A stretch of 64,000 nucleotides of DNA from Dryomyza anilis. Lineage: Eukaryota > Arthropoda > Insecta > Diptera > Dryomyzidae. Position numbers and translations under genes: made by a program. The notes below the pieces were generated by a model. It had not been told where the DNA came from. It saw only the letters and a program-made list of their open reading frames with translations, and did not search any database. Below, in pieces: positions 32,831 through 46,165 of this stretch (its first letter is position 1; each line of letters begins with the position of its first letter). Where the stretch lies: NCBI GenBank assembly GCA_951804985.1, contig OX638130.1:131143593-131207592 (forward strand), written 5' to 3'.

Positions 32831-35170
32831 TTCGAATTGCGTTTTCGCAAATATTTCACTGTGGAACAATAGCAACGCATAAAGGTTTCTCATATAAAGT
32901 GAGGCCAACACCACAAATAACAGCAACGTCAACCCAAAACCGCCTGCGCTGCAAACCCAACGAATTGTCCTCGGCGTCGCGCAAGTGGTTCTCATCACCT
33001 GAGCCAAAAAATACGTCTTCCGTCTGTATGTCGCTCTGTCTGCTTTTACGCTCTAGATATGCCGCAGACAATCAGCAACGGCGACAGCAACAGCAACGGC
33101 TGAGTGCACAGGGGTCTGATAAACGCGCGCTGAGGGTCCCGAAAATGACAGCCGCAGTAGCAGCAACGCAATTGCAACCCCTTTTCGGGTTACAACTCCA
33201 AATGACAAAAACACATTAATGTCGGGCCACGCAGGACGCGGCGACAGGTGGAAGCCTACTTCTCCGAAAGGAGTACGAAATGCAAGAACTGCTAGAAGAA
33301 GTAGTCACATCGGAGCAACAACAAACTATTTTAATATGGCGATGAAAACCGCAGAACAGCAGACATCGAACAGACGGACAGACAGATAGTCCGCGGAACT
33401 GGCAGGAACAGAGGGGAACCCGGTGGTATGCAGTGGAACGAAATGAACGAATTGTCAGAAATGCAATGGAGTTGCCCGGCCGACTTGGCATGCAAAATAC
33501 TAGGATGGCATTTGACGGGGCGGGAGGACTGCTGGTGGCAGCAAGAAAAGCAATTTCAATTTTCTGGTCGAAAATTGTGATCAAATTCACAGACGGTGGC
33601 AAGACGACGAAAAACGGAGAAATGTGGAAATGACTAAATTTTTATGAGTCGTAATGAGCAGCAGTTGGCTGCGGTAAACTGCGGTGCTAGGAGAAGACGA
33701 GCAGAAAGGTAGTGGGCATGAATGAATGGTGTTGCCATTGGTCGGTATGTATGGTGAGGTGTGTGCGCCTGATAGATGGATGGATGGATGACTGCCAGTG
33801 CAGCTTTAGACAGTTCAAGTAAATTGAGAGTTAATGGCTTTACAGCCAGCATTAGTAACGTCTTCGAAATGTACACACGTCTGGAATTTTAAGACACAAG
33901 TTGTCTGTAATGGAATTCTAACTACTCTGAAAAAATAGAAATATGTTAGATGTTCAAAACAGATGGCTCTAATCTATTTCGAAAATTTGGTTTAATGAAT
34001 TGTTTTCTGCAAATATTGACTGACAAACTAATTCATCCTGTTTCTTTACTACATTTTACATTGATTTAGAACCAAGAATCGATTTCTGAAATGACTGTAC
34101 CTCAGAGCCATCGAGTTTTTGCAACCGCGTATATCCTGTCGCAACGAGGAACCACAAAAGGACCTGTTATTTCCAGAAATAAACAAACAAAAAGAAACAA
34201 CAGTTCAAATTCATCATGAAGTAGTACGTATCAACGAAACATGCTCGAAATGAAAAAAAAAAACAATTAATAAAATAAAAAGTGTTACAAGAATTGGGCG
34301 AAACAGCGGATATGCGTAGCAGCCAAAATACGCAGCGGCGCTGCTCTGTCTGGCATTACACGGGACGGACGCGGCGTAACGTAACGTAACGAGAACGGGA
34401 ATGGGAACGGGTTGTGTGCGTCTGCAGCGCAAATTCAACATGAAACAAAAAAATTGGCAAAATTTAAAATTGCCAAAAAATAAAAAGCCATAAAAACGCA
34501 AATTCAAGAACGCAAAAATGTGCCCAATTAACCCTTTGTTGCCTCGCTACAATGCGTTGCGTCGACTGCAACAGCAGCATCGAACAGTAAAATAAAATTG
34601 CATGTGGCCGGCCATAAGTGACGCTTGTTGCCTGCCTCAGCCTGTTTTCTCCATTCCTGCCGTCCCGGCTTCCTGGCCTCATCTGTGTGTATAGTATGAC
34701 GATGCAACTCGGGAATATAAAAAATATATATATATATAATAAAAAGCAAGTTGGAAGGAAACCTAATAAAAGTGCAAAAACCAGAAGCAGAAGTTCGAAA
34801 AAGCGGCAACAAAAATAAACGAACGTGAAGCGCCGCTGTGCAACTCGGCGTCACAATAAAAATACAAAATTTGGGACAAAACGAAATCACATTTTCAAGA
34901 GTTGATATATTTGTCAGAGGGGCCATTTGAAGGGGTTGCTACGTTGTACCTGCGAACCATTCCAATTGCGGTGCGTTTTGCCTATTCAGTTATGTTGTTG
35001 TTGTGTTTTAAACATCCTGCGTCCTTTTTGTGTGTCCTGGTTCCATGTTCATTATGCGGGTACATTTGTGCCAAAAATCTAAAGCGCGCCATTCAAAATT
35101 TGATTTACTTGGTACACGCAGAAAAATTATAAATATTTGACTCGAGCTTCACATGGTTTTTTTTTTGTTT
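32831..35170. other. Unique island of ~2.3 kb, no supported gene
   Basis: Balanced composition, CAGCAACGGCGACAGCAACA-type runs near 33073, (GACA)n near 33375, (ATGG)n near 33778 and (TA)n near 34725. Many frames of 60-130 codons overlap in several phases. One minus frame (33071-32856) begins acidic and ends hydrophobic but has no ATG. No domain recognised. Likely intronic regulatory DNA. Confidence 0.4.
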
Positions 35171-35174
35171 TCTA

Positions 35175-36560
35175 CACTGAGGCAAAAAGTGATAAAATTA
35201 AATACCGTCAACTGGGGTGACTGGCCCGAACAACTGTATATGTTGATTTTGTAATACTTATATTTTGTAATAGAATTATTTCATTATTTTATAAAATATT
35301 TTTAGTATGTCCCCTTTAAGCATATGCAATCAAAATTTCATGTTGAAATTAAAGTAATAATACAAAAAATAAAAAATATAATGGTTCAAAGTCACCTTGC
35401 AAGTGAGGTGGCTTTGGCCCAAACATTATATCACAAATTTTATCTATGTTTTTATGGAACTATAAGATGACCATAATACTATATCATTGGTAAATATTTT
35501 ACTGAAAATCCTGAACATTTGGAACCCATATATTTCGAATAATAAAAACAATATTTTGATTTTTCAATAGAACAAACTTATTTAATGGAAATAAACTTAT
35601 ATAGATAACACAACATAATTAAATCAAGTAAAAATAGTCAATTGATATGTAATATCAATTACAAAAATAAATTATTACTGTTTTGCAATAAACACCCCTC
35701 TTTTAGTAATGGTCTAAAGTGGATCTATTTCTTTAAATATTTCTAGATACATAATGGCCACTTCCATTTTGTACCCGCCTTAGTCTTGCATTTAACTCAA
35801 CTCCATTATTATCAATTTATAATATTATGGCAATATCTGACATTAATTAAAAAACAACTGAAATTCAAACACGTTTATTTTAAAAATATGAAAATATAGT
35901 ATATATGCAGAAAAGAATGGAACAAATAAACCCACAATTTCACGTTAGTTAATTTAACATTGTGTATACACGTTCGAATTATTTGATGTCAGTTTAACTG
36001 GGTCAAAGTCACCCCCATGTATAGAGTGGGGCGACTTTAACTCGGGCCAATGTCACCTCAAAAACATACATTTTAAGAAAGATTAAATAAAATAAATAAA
36101 GATTAAATATAATAAATAATAGTAATAGACTAAAATGACAATACATATATAGTTTATTAGGAAGAAATATATTAATTTCTAACATAAACAATGTAACTTA
36201 TTGATATCATACGTATATTTTACATAATACATTAATTGGTTTGTAAATAAAATTAATGCTTTTTGGCTACATTTACAAAGATATTAATATGTTGAAATAT
36301 GAGAGTTACAAGTTAAGGAAACAGCATTACTCAGATAGAAAATGCTGCAAAGAAAATTGTTGTAAAAGAATTGAAATCTGTAAATCTTTTGGATACTGAG
36401 AAAATTTGATTGCAAACATTATTTTTTGTTTGGCCAAAGTCACCTCCGGAAGTCTAAAGTCACCCCAGTTTACAAATACGTTCATCCGTAGTCTTATTTT
36501 TATTAAACACTTATTATTGAAATAAATACTTTTTATTTAATTTTATTACTTAGATAATTA
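35175..36560. mobile_element. MITE-B copy split by a TIR element
   Basis: Left piece CACTGAGGCAAAAAGTGATA, then AAATTAAATAC, matches the MITE-B left end at 60525. Right piece resumes at 36474 with AAATACGTTCATCCGTAGTC and ATACTTTTTATTTAATTTT, the next MITE-B segment. The 1.27-kb element 35206-36473 lies between. Confidence 0.6.
35206..36473. mobile_element. TIR element with repeated GGTGACTTTGGCC motifs
   Basis: Ends CGTCAACTGGGGTGAC and GTCACCCCAGTTTAC are inverted, and AAATAC flanks it on both sides (35200-35205 and 36474-36479), a 6-bp target duplication. The motif GGTGACTTTGGCC or its complement recurs inside near 35388, 35407, 36003, 36025, 36048 and 36432. No transposase frame. Non-autonomous DNA transposon; superfamily not assigned. 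Confidence 0.75.
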
Positions 36561-36969
36561 TAAATAGAATATTATAAAAATAAAATGGATAGAAAAATGT
36601 TAATATTCTTAATTGTCAGATTGGACTATGTTCTACATAACGATAAATTATTTTCTTTTTAGATTTAATTTTATATTAAAATTGGTCCGTACAATTAAAA
36701 GAGAAATTGTGTTTAAAAGGTTATGGAAAACTGGTTTTATAAAGTACTGTATATTTTATTTTTTTCAAAAGTCCCTGAAAATTTCCTAAAAAAATCGATT
36801 TCAGATTTATCAAAAACATTTGGAATCAGTTAGAAACCTAGAATATAATAGGCCAAAAACTATATATTCAATTAACAAAATAAATTTGTTTATCATGGAA
36901 CCAGGTCTTTGGTCAGAATACAAACAACATTGGTCTTAGTGGCTAGGTATCATAACAATTATAATGCAG
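36561..36969. other. AT-rich spacer
   Basis: No supported feature. Confidence 0.45.
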
Positions 36970-37088
36970 TGCTTCTAGAATTGCAGGTCCATCACGCAAT
37001 TTTCCATATATGAAGTTTTGGTAACATACTCCGATATTTTGTTCCGATATCCATTCCCTACCGTACATCGGACAAATTTCTACTAGGC
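36970..37088. mobile_element. MITE-C, decayed copy
   Basis: GCTTCTAGAATTGCAGGTCC on the left corresponds to CCTTCTAGAAATTTCAG of the 54761 copy; CAAATTTCTACTAGGC is the right end. 119 bp. Confidence 0.5.
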
Positions 37089-38144
37089 CTGAGGACCAGT
37101 CATAACATTACCGTTATCACTAGACCCGTTATTTGCGCTTGTTAAATTGCATAAAACCTGATAGAGTCATTACTGTGTTGTGGCATACATAGCCTGCAAT
37201 TGTCTGAAATAGAAATGTTCACTAGTTTTCAATTTCCATCTGCATAAAATCTAAATATCAATTAGAAATCATAAAGCTGGCTGTACATACAAAAAAAGAG
37301 AGCGTATCCATGTATCATAATGTAGTTGTTTCTATTATCTCATCAGGCTGTCAGAATGGAGCAGTCATAATAACCGCAGACACGTCGACGACGACGCATT
37401 TGAAATTAGTATCATTATTTTTCGTTTATAGGTCTATGTGTCTGTCTGTCTGTCTGCCTCACTCTCCTTCCATATATCTCTCCTACCAGTTGTCTGTGCG
37501 GTGTAGTTAAGTTGTCTTTCTAACTGTCTGACATTTTAATAATTTATGCAATTTCATATTTGAATTTGTTTCTGTTGTGCTGCAATTAAAACGAAATGCA
37601 TTCTGTGCTTGTGCTGGCAATCAGCTGTCTCTCCGGCAGGAAGAGCAGAGCTGGACAGATGGCTCATGTTGTTTCATATCAGTTCAAGTAGGTAACCTAT
37701 TTTGGCCCAATTCAGTCGCTTGATTCTTGAAGTAGTTATTCAGCTTATCGCAGCAAAGTCAATAGCTCTATTTTTTATAGTTTCGCCGTTTTGATCAATT
37801 GACAAAAACATTTATAAAATTCCAATTCCCAGAATTAAACACAGCATTTATATTGCTGCCATATTTTTCAAAAATTTCGCAAAACAATGCAACACACTAT
37901 TTAATGAATGAACAGCTTTAAATGTCTTTAAACCCATTTTTGTCAAATAGTCAAAACTAGTGCAGTTCCTGGAATTATTTGAGCGCATTTGTAAAAGCGT
38001 ACGGTATTTATCAGTCAGACACTGGCATGTGGTTTTTTAGCTGACCCTCAAAAAAATAATAAAATTTATTTTCGATATTTATTTTGCTGTCTTTTTGCTT
38101 TTTAAGTAGGTAATACATGTTTATTTCATTCACATTACTTAAAT
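37089..38144. other. Mixed unique DNA
   Basis: GTCTGTCTGTCTGTCTG near 37440; otherwise no repeat ends or coding signal. Confidence 0.4.
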
Positions 38145-38526
38145 ACACGGACAGAAAATCATCCCATTATTTATTGTATTGATGAACGATTCATAATATT
38201 GGTAACTAAAAAACAACAATGTTATGAATTCGTTATCAATTTGATGAATGACCAAAAAATGGTTCTTCAATATGATGAGGTGTATGTGAAGAATACGTTT
38301 CATCATACTAATCAACAAAATGCATAAAGTACAACATATAAAATTCGTAAAAAATGCTCATCAATTAATTAATTAATTAATTAATTAATAAAAAAAAATT
38401 TGAGAGCATCATATTGAACATTAAAAACATTAAATTGCAATTCAATGAATGAATTCTTCCATATGATGAATCTGGTAGTTGATGAAAAATTCATAACATT
38501 TATGAATAAATTTTTTTTTTTATTCT
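38145..38526 (-). mobile_element. MITE-A, reverse, shortened
   Basis: Left CACGGACAGAAAATCATC; then ATGTTATGAATTCGTTATC, ATGGTTCTTCAATATGATG, an (AATT)n run at 38364-38390, TTCAATGAATGAATTCTTCC and CATAACATTTATGAATAAAT. Mirrors the 56437-57200 copy. Confidence 0.6.
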
Positions 38527-39960
38527 ATTTATAAAGCTCAAATTTGAAGTAAAAAAACGTTAAATTTAAAATAATTGTTCACATCCGTAAAAATTAAGAT
38601 TAATTTATATAAAGTCATTTTGAAGAAAAAGTAAATTGCAGAATTAATTATTGAAATTACATCAAAAGTATATTTGTTTTTAAAGCATTTTCAAAATAAT
38701 GCATCAAACAATTTTTGTATTTTCCTTTTTACCACCCACCCACGCAGTCAGACTTTCACTCGAGTGCATGCGGAGCACTTCGGTGATAAGCACAGAGAGT
38801 CCTTTGACTACCAAACGAAACGCATACGACTGCTTTCGTTCTAAGCGCAGTGGAACATTTGGCGCCCAGAGGCTGGCGTCTAGGACTCGTGAACGGACGG
38901 ACGGACAGACATACACTCGCAATCAAAACTGTCATCCAACAACTGACAGCTGCTTTTAAAAATTTCATAATTCACTTTGACGTTAATTCATTCGCATGTT
39001 TAACATAAACACAAGTCAAGGATCAGCCGCCGAACCGAACGATGCGGTGGTTTTGCAGAGAAAGTGAGAGAGAGAGAGCGAGAAATGGAGGCAAACACAC
39101 ACGCGTAAAAACCTCTTTGTAGCTTAAGAGAAAACACATACGGTGAAATAAAGCATTGTAAACAAAAATTCCTCTCGACTAGGTTCCACCTATCCAGCCC
39201 TCTCTTTCGGACCGTCAAACGATGCCGCTGACAGCGCTAATTTCGTAACCCAGATCCGTTCGCTGTAGCGACATGCGTTCGGATTGCAGCAGCACTACTT
39301 ATTCAGATCCTCTCCGCCTTCCGTCCTATTCTACTCACACTCATCGCATTTCATGCTGATTAGTTTGATGCGTCAGTCTTCAAACGCAGTAGCAGCATCC
39401 GCAGCTGCTTTTGTTGTTGCACATTATCCTTGCACGTCCATGTATCCATCCCTCCACCCACTGTACAACTATCCATCCATCCGTTCTTTTTTCCATCCAT
39501 GGCACCCACAACGTCGACAGCGACCTTTCTTGCTTATCTCTCGGGGCTGCTTTCTTTTGTGCTGCAGTCGCTCAATGGATGGAGCTGGATGTGGGGTGGA
39601 TGTGGGAGTGAGTTGGGCGTCTGCGTCTTTCAGAGGTCGTGGTGCGTTTGTTAGTTTATGCATAATCCTTGTGTGTCCTTTTGTTGTTTTTTTTTCATAT
39701 TTCTTGTTATTTTTCGTATACTCGACTTGGCGTATTTGTTGTAGTTCGAATTTGTAATGTTGTTGTTTTTTTTGTATGCGCTTTAATGCTGAATCAGCCG
39801 AGCTTTCTTTGATATTCGTTGCTTTAGTTGCAGTAGTGGCGCTACTAGGAGTCGCTGTAATTGATGCAGCTGCCCCTTACGGAATTCCCGTGATTATGAC
39901 ACCATGGCATCTGTTTTCATACCTGATTAAAATCTCTTAAGTTTCATCATCATCATTTTC
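38527..39960. other. AT-rich lead-in and unique island
   Basis: 38690-39960 is balanced unique DNA with (GACG)n near 38894, a GAGA-factor-like run GAGAGAGAGAGAGCGAG at 39066-39082 and (ATCC)n near 39447. A 157-codon frame (39284-39757) overlaps three others of 64-74 codons and lacks any known motif. Promoter- or enhancer-like rather than coding. Confidence 0.4.
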
Positions 39961-40495
39961 ATTTGATGATGAATTTGGGTTGTTATTTCAGACACAACTA
40001 TGTACTAAACGGGACGATTTCGTATCATTTGTGAATGTTGATTAATGGATCACAAATTTTCGTTTACTATTCAAAAATGTTGCCTATTTCAAAATCCCCA
40101 TGTATCCTAAACTTCCTAACCACATATGCTAACTGCGAGACTTACGTTTTTTTCAGTGATTTTTGTAATTGTATATTTTTTCATTCGGTGAGGAACTTCT
40201 TGCTAACATTAATAAGTGTTTTTTTAATATACATTTCTCAAATGCTAAAATTTCATTTATATTTTAAAACTAGTTTATTATTAGCTATTATTTTTCATAT
40301 TTCTGTAATAAACATGGAATTTTTATGGGAGTGATATTTGAGGGGTCTGAGGTGGGCAACTATGTCCTTTACTGATTTTATGCACAGTCTTAGTTCTGCT
40401 TGGTATTCATAATTTTATAGTTAAAAATATTATAAACCGTTATTTATAAACCGTTTAAAATGTATTGTTTTATTTTGGACTTTGGAAAGCTTTAC
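39961..40495. other. AT-rich spacer
   Basis: Chance 99-codon hydrophobic frame only. Confidence 0.4.
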
Positions 40496-40669
40496 CCCCT
40501 TATTATGAAAAACGAAAAGTGACTTGACAAAAAAACGTCAGAAATTCCAGTTACAGATTTTATTTGCATTGAATGAAACAAAAACGACGGCGAAAAGATC
40601 AAGCAAACAAAAGCTGTCACTGGAATTTTTGACGAGTCACTTTTCGTTTCGTTTTACATATTAAGGGGG
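40496..40669. mobile_element. MITE-E (CCCCCTTA ends, 174 bp)
   Basis: Left CCCCCTTATTATGAAAAACG, then AAAAGTGACTTG; right CGAGTCACTTTTCG, then TATTAAGGGGG. The arms extend inward (CGTCAGAAATTCCAGTTACAG against CTGTCACTGGAATTTTTGACG), so the element is mostly one hairpin with a ~55-bp loop. Confidence 0.75.
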
Positions 40670-41464
40670 TTTATCTCGGGATCCTGATGCTGCTGCATTG
40701 TAATGTTTTGGCATAAGTAGATTTATTTAAAATTTTAAAATACCTAGCAAATCTTATATTTCTTATAGTTCATTCAAAAAATTGTCTCCATCATAGGTAT
40801 TTTAGAGCGAAACACTTAATTGAATTGAGGACGTTTAAAAATATTATTAACCCAAGTTTAAATGGAGAGTGTGTGATTAATAATCCCACATTTCCTGCTG
40901 GGTCTCGGACTTGAGTTGCGTGCTGCTCGGTGCAACGCGGTTCTTCAAAACAAAAAGAAACTTTACGCAAAACTGATGCAAATCACTCTCTGGCTCCCAC
41001 TCTCTGCTCGTTGGCGCTGCATCAAAGGATTTCTTTGACTCTTTGTTCAGATGTGTGACTGACTGACTGGCTGTGCGTCAACGAGCATGTGTGCGTTTTT
41101 GTCAAGTGCGCACTGTTTCGTTTTTCTTGCGTAGTTCACAAAGTTTCCGTTTTCACGAGAGGCACGTCGAGGGCACTCGAAAGAAATGCGAGTTAGTTTC
41201 TTTGATAAGTGTGAATTTTTATATTTTTCAAGGCGCACCACTTTTGTTGCTGTTTAATGTTGCAAGTGTTTGGAGGGGTCGATGTATGAAAAAGATGGTT
41301 TCAATAAAATTCTTTCTACAAATTTAATCAGTTTGAAACATTTCGGTAGAAGGTGTTTGCGAACACGAAAATTGTATTCGAAACAAGTCGAAACAAATTT
41401 ATAAATGCGTTCCGCACAAAATATAGGGGAGTTCATTTCGTATCCAATACGTATTGACTATATC
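40670..41464. other. Small unique island
   Basis: 40880-41240 is balanced DNA with CTGACTGACTGGCTG near 41061; frames of 60-84 codons on both strands overlap. No gene supported. Confidence 0.35.
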
Positions 41465-41715
41465 GTATACAAAATTGAATTTAGATTAAAAATTTAATTT
41501 TTATTTAAAAAATTGAGTTTTGATTGAAAAATGTAATTTATATTGTAAATTTGAATTCATATTGAAAAATTGAATTTATATTGAAAAATTGACTCCTTAT
41601 TGAAAAATTGAATTTTTATTCAAAATTTGAATGTTTGAATTTATATTGAAAATTTGATTTTATATTGAAAATTTGAATTTTTATTCAAAATTTGAATTTA
41701 TATTGAACAATTTCG
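41465..41715. repeat. AT minisatellite, ~20-bp unit
   Basis: TTGAATTTATATTGAAAAA and variants (AATTTGAATTTTTATTCAAA) repeat about a dozen times with small indels. Confidence 0.75.
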
Positions 41716-42120
41716 AATAAAAAATTAATATGAAATTTAAAATACGGGTTTTATTAAATTTGGTGATTTCTTCTCGTATTTTTAAGTGCGTATATATGTC
41801 AAAAATATAGTAGAAATAAATATATAAAATATTTTTGATATAATACACAAATTCGAAGTAGTATTCGGATTTGATTTTTCCCGAATCCATGCCTTAATAG
41901 CTGTGTTCTTAGAGTCCACACTTATATGTGTTAATTAAGTAATATAGTTGTCAGTTCTCCGTATTACTAATTTATATACGAAATTTCTTTCATGTCGTTT
42001 TTAACTACAAAGTGTACGAAATACGCACATATACGAAGTGACATGAATACCCATTATATATTTTCATCACGTGCATTCTTAAATGTATCTAACAAAATGT
42101 GTGAAGATTTATGATTTTAT
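41716..42120. other. AT-rich spacer
   Basis: No supported feature. Confidence 0.4.
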
Positions 42121-43547
42121 TTTTAAATTTCTGGATCAAAATGCTCCTGCCTCCTGCTCCTGTCGGTTCTCCTCACAGGCGTTGGCAACAAGTCGATACC
42201 CTCTCCAATTATGTCAGCCGTAAGGCATAACAGCAACAAAATACGTACGTCAAAAAGGATGCGTGCTCAAGTGTGCAGACGCGCCTACTTCCTATTAGAA
42301 AAAGAACTAAAAAAAGTAAAAATATCTTGAGATTTCTATTTGCAGCATCTTTTATACTTACAATGTTCATATTTCCGCACATCGAGAATGCGTCAATAAA
42401 ATTGGTCCCCACGGTTAACAATTGGCATAGACGTCAATGTCCTGCGATGTGATGAAATATTTCAAGTATTTTCTGTTTTTTTTTTTGTTTTTTCGAAAAG
42501 TTCTCTTAAAGCAATTCGGCGCTCAGCGTGCGCCCTTAAAGGTACCTTTTGCCAATTAAGCTACAACTTAATGAGCAGTTCAAAATATGGCACTTTTTTT
42601 GAGATCACGTCAGAGGCAGATGCCTCGTAACCCCTAAGGGTAGGGAGCCGCCGCAAAACTAGTAGATCGCGCCAACAGTAGCGACTGTCTTAAAGTCACC
42701 CCGGGCATTGTTGTTGTTGTGTTGCGGTTGTTGTTGTTGTTGTTTTAGCTGCATTCGCCGTCTGCACCGCAGCGACGTAAGACAATAAAAACAATTTTTG
42801 CAAAGTGGTTTTCCTGGAATTTTTGTCAACCGAGCAGCGACCGCGAAGCAAAACAATTAAATGCGCCAAAATAATATGCAGACGCCCAACAACAACAGGC
42901 AACCGGCAACTAGCAGGCAGGCATTGCAACAACAACAAAACAACAACAAAACAACAAATAAACGCAATGCCGCAATTTGAGCTGCAAATTAAAATGTCAT
43001 AATAATAATAATACGAAATACACGAAATAAAAAATTAAATGCAACAAAAAAATCAAACAAAAAAAATACGACTTATCGACGCTCGCGGTCCCGCAGGCAG
43101 GCAGCAGGCGTACGTCGATCCGTCCGGCCTTCCGCCATGTCGGCGGCCAATTTTAATTTTAAATGCACGCGCTCAAATTTCATTTTCGCAGCTCAGCCGA
43201 CGGCTGCACTCTGGTGGCACGGCGGCTTAAAGCAAGACTGGCTGTTTTGGAGCGCAAAACGACAGAGCGACAGAGGGACAGGCAGGGACGGATGGATTTC
43301 GTACCGCATGACACTTCTGCAGAAGTCGTAGTCGGTCACCTCTCAGTTTTCGAGGTAGTTCTAGGAATTATGGAAATATTAGAACCAAAGTCGTGGCAAA
43401 AACTCTGCGGCGCTGATATGAAGCAACAACAAAAAAAAAACTAAATATAAATTTCAAAACTAAAGCATTTGCAGGGAGCCGTATCGACAAATGCACTGAA
43501 CCAAAGAGGTTCATTATGATAATGAAATGTTACATTGCCTGCACGTA
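42121..43547. other. Unique CAA/CAG-rich island
   Basis: TTGTTGTTGTTGTTG near 42727 and CAACAACAACAAAACAAC near 42930 frame GC-richer DNA at 43080-43330. Overlapping frames up to 93 codons, none with a recognisable domain. No gene called. Confidence 0.4.
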
Positions 43548-44301
43548 ATATTCCACAGATATGATGAATTTATTCATAAATATTATGAATTTTTTCACCA
43601 ACTACCAGATTCATCATATTGATACCACCGTTCATTAAATGACATATTAATGAATGCATTCAATATATATATAAACAAAATATTCTATACAATGAATTTG
43701 AATTGTCATATTGATGAATTTGTTCATAATATTTTTACAATTTTTTTATAAAATAATTGGAAAAAAAAGTGTTGAAACATTTTTATTTAAAAATAACAGT
43801 ATAAAAATTAATAAAAAATTATCCAAAAAAAAAACATTTTCGGAAAAAAAAAATTTTGTTCGAAAAAATATGTGTTCGAAAATAAAAAGTTGTTAATAAA
43901 AAGTTGTAATTATAATAAATATATTATAAAATATTTTACTAATTTATGCATGTCGAGCGAGCATTATATAATAAATAACACACAAGAACTACTTGAGAAC
44001 TGAACGAAAAAATGTATGTTGATAAAAATTTGGTTTAATGAACAGCGTTCTTCAATATGAAGAACATATATGTTGTATGTTATATTTTGGTTCATTAATA
44101 TGATGAAACGTATTTTTCACATACAGTTCATCATATTGAAGAACACTTTTTAGACAGTTACCAAGCGTTCTTCATATTTATGATAGCATTCATAACATTG
44201 ATGGCGACTAATGACTAAATATTATGAATGGCTCTTCAATACAATGATCATGGTTTGAAGAACGGAATTCATCAATATGATGTACATTTTTTTTCTGTGT
44301 C
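43548..44301 (+). mobile_element. MITE-A copy
   Basis: GATATGATGAATTTATTC, CACCAACTACCAGATTC, TGATACCACCGTTCATTA, then a TTCGGAAAAAA/TTCGAAAAAA tract (43820-43880), CTTTTATTTAA/TTAATAAAAAG, GTTCTTCAATATGAAGAAC and the right end ATGATG then TTTTTTTTCTGTGT. Same arrangement as the 46166 copy, but the TTCGA(A)n tract is only about three units long. No protein. Confidence 0.7.
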
Positions 44302-44392
44302 ATTAAACTGTAGACAAAACTTTACAACCAATGAAAGGTCCCAATGACAAATTTATAAATTTTAATGTGCATTGCTAAACAGCATTTCTTAT

Positions 44393-44841
44393 ACACAAAA
44401 AAAAAATTCACCAACAGCATGGATTCATCATTTTGATAACTTCATTCATTGAATTAAAATTGTATTTTTTAATATATTTCATTTTTAATATTTTTTAAAC
44501 ATTAAATTTAAACAACAAATTTTCTCCATTTACACATTTATGTATTAATAATTGTTATAAGCAATAAATGTGTTTTGATGAAGAAAATTCTTTTATATGA
44601 TGTACATTTATTCATTAGTATGATGAAATGGAGTCTTCGCACAATTAGCAATTAAATATTATAAATCGTATAAGAAGTATAAATACATAAATATGTAAAT
44701 GAAGATATATTTTTTTAGAAATTTGATGTTTAATATAAATATTGAAAACGAAAAACATTTAAAAAGTACGATTTTAATTCAATGAATGAAATCATCAATA
44801 TGATGAATTATTGTTGTTGGTCATTTTTTTTTTGTGTTTTT
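44393..44841. mobile_element. MITE-A, compact copy
   Basis: Left ACACAAAAAAAAAATTCACC, then TTCATTGAATTAAAATTG. Right TTCAATGAATGAAATCATC, then GTTGGTC and TTTTTTTTTTGTGT. Inverted arms of about 60 bp around an AT-rich centre. Confidence 0.65.
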
Positions 44842-45650
44842 AATGACTACAAAATATCTATGTTATGAATTCATCATAAATTTGATAAATGACTAAAAAG
44901 TTAAAAGTAGTATTAATGACTACAAAATATCTTTGTTATGAATTTATCATTAATTTGATGAAAGTTATCTTTAATTTGATGAAGTGTGCTACATTGAAGT
45001 ATTTGGTTCTTAAAACCATATCAATCATGAAATTTTTATTTTCGTCCATATTCTGCTAGATTTTTAGATTTCTTTATTGTTATTTTATATTACGGATATT
45101 TATTTATTTTGTATATTTCATTTTGGCTATTGCACTTATATTTTAGAAATATTTTTTTTTGGTAAAAACATTTTTTTACAAATAATTATCACATGTTTTT
45201 TTTTGGAATTCATATTTTAACAATAATTTTGATCAAAATAAAAAGCATTTAATGTGAAATTTTTTTATAAATAAAACAACCCATATTATAATTAAAAAGA
45301 ACACCATTTTGGCATTATAAATACAAACAGGGTTTTAATTAAATAACCGAATTCAAATAATATTGTATTGTTTTTTTTTCTGTAATTAGTCCCACCGAAA
45401 TTCAACTATATTAAATTATAAATCAAGCCTGGTTCACTATTTTACGAATAGGGCCCCGTATTACAAACACATCCCAAGTAAGGCAAATCCGAAACTTTAT
45501 TAGAAATCCGAAATTATTGTCGTGTGCTGCAAGTGCAAAGTACTCAGTGTTCTTTGAGGACTGACTCAAAGAACACATACAATTTCGACATAATTTTTGA
45601 ACTCATATTTTTTTTTTACAATATAATTTTTACTTGGGCTGCTGTAATCT
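44842..45650. other. AT-rich DNA with MITE-A scraps
   Basis: TAATGACTACAAAATATCT occurs at 44840 and again at 44914, followed each time by a TTATGAATT(C/T)ATCAT block: a ~74-bp direct duplication of MITE-A sequence. Otherwise featureless. Confidence 0.5.
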
Positions 45651-46165
45651 GAGCCTAATTCATGCTTACATGTGTCAATAGCGAAGGTAGTAGTTGTCGC
45701 TGTCGAAAACGATAAGACCAACAACATAAGACCAGCAACAGTTGCAACAGCAATAACAACAACAGCAGCAGCAAAAAATACAATTGAACTTTTGAAAATA
45801 TTTGGAGCAGCGATAATATTTCGCAGCAACAACGCGTTTCATATTCTTTGTCGCCTAGAAAAAATGTTTAGTGGAATTTCGGGAATTTATTGCGTTACCA
45901 GCACAACGAGGTGTTGAGGCGCTATGTTTCGAAAATATTGAAATAAGCAAAAAATAAATTACACGAAAAACTCAGACTGCATTCGAGTTAATGTGCGACG
46001 CAAACCAGCGTGAGAGAAGAATGTAACGCAATCAAAAATGTTTTTTTTTTGTTTTTTTAGAAGAATAGGAAACAAACTGGTGAGGCTGTTTAAACGGGAA
46101 ATTTACGCATTTTCCAAAAATTTAATTCACAATATTTTCAGTTTTTTGAGTTTCAGTACAGTTTT
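45651..46165. other. Short unique stretch
   Basis: CAACAGCAATAACAACAACAGC near 45740 and CACACGAAAAACTCAGAC near 45960. Open 81-88-codon frames on opposite strands at the same place, so neither is credible. Confidence 0.35.

Noticed and set aside
32856..33071. Minus-strand frame with an acidic segment then a hydrophobic segment
   Set aside because: Starts at TTG, not ATG, and I could not find bounding splice sites.
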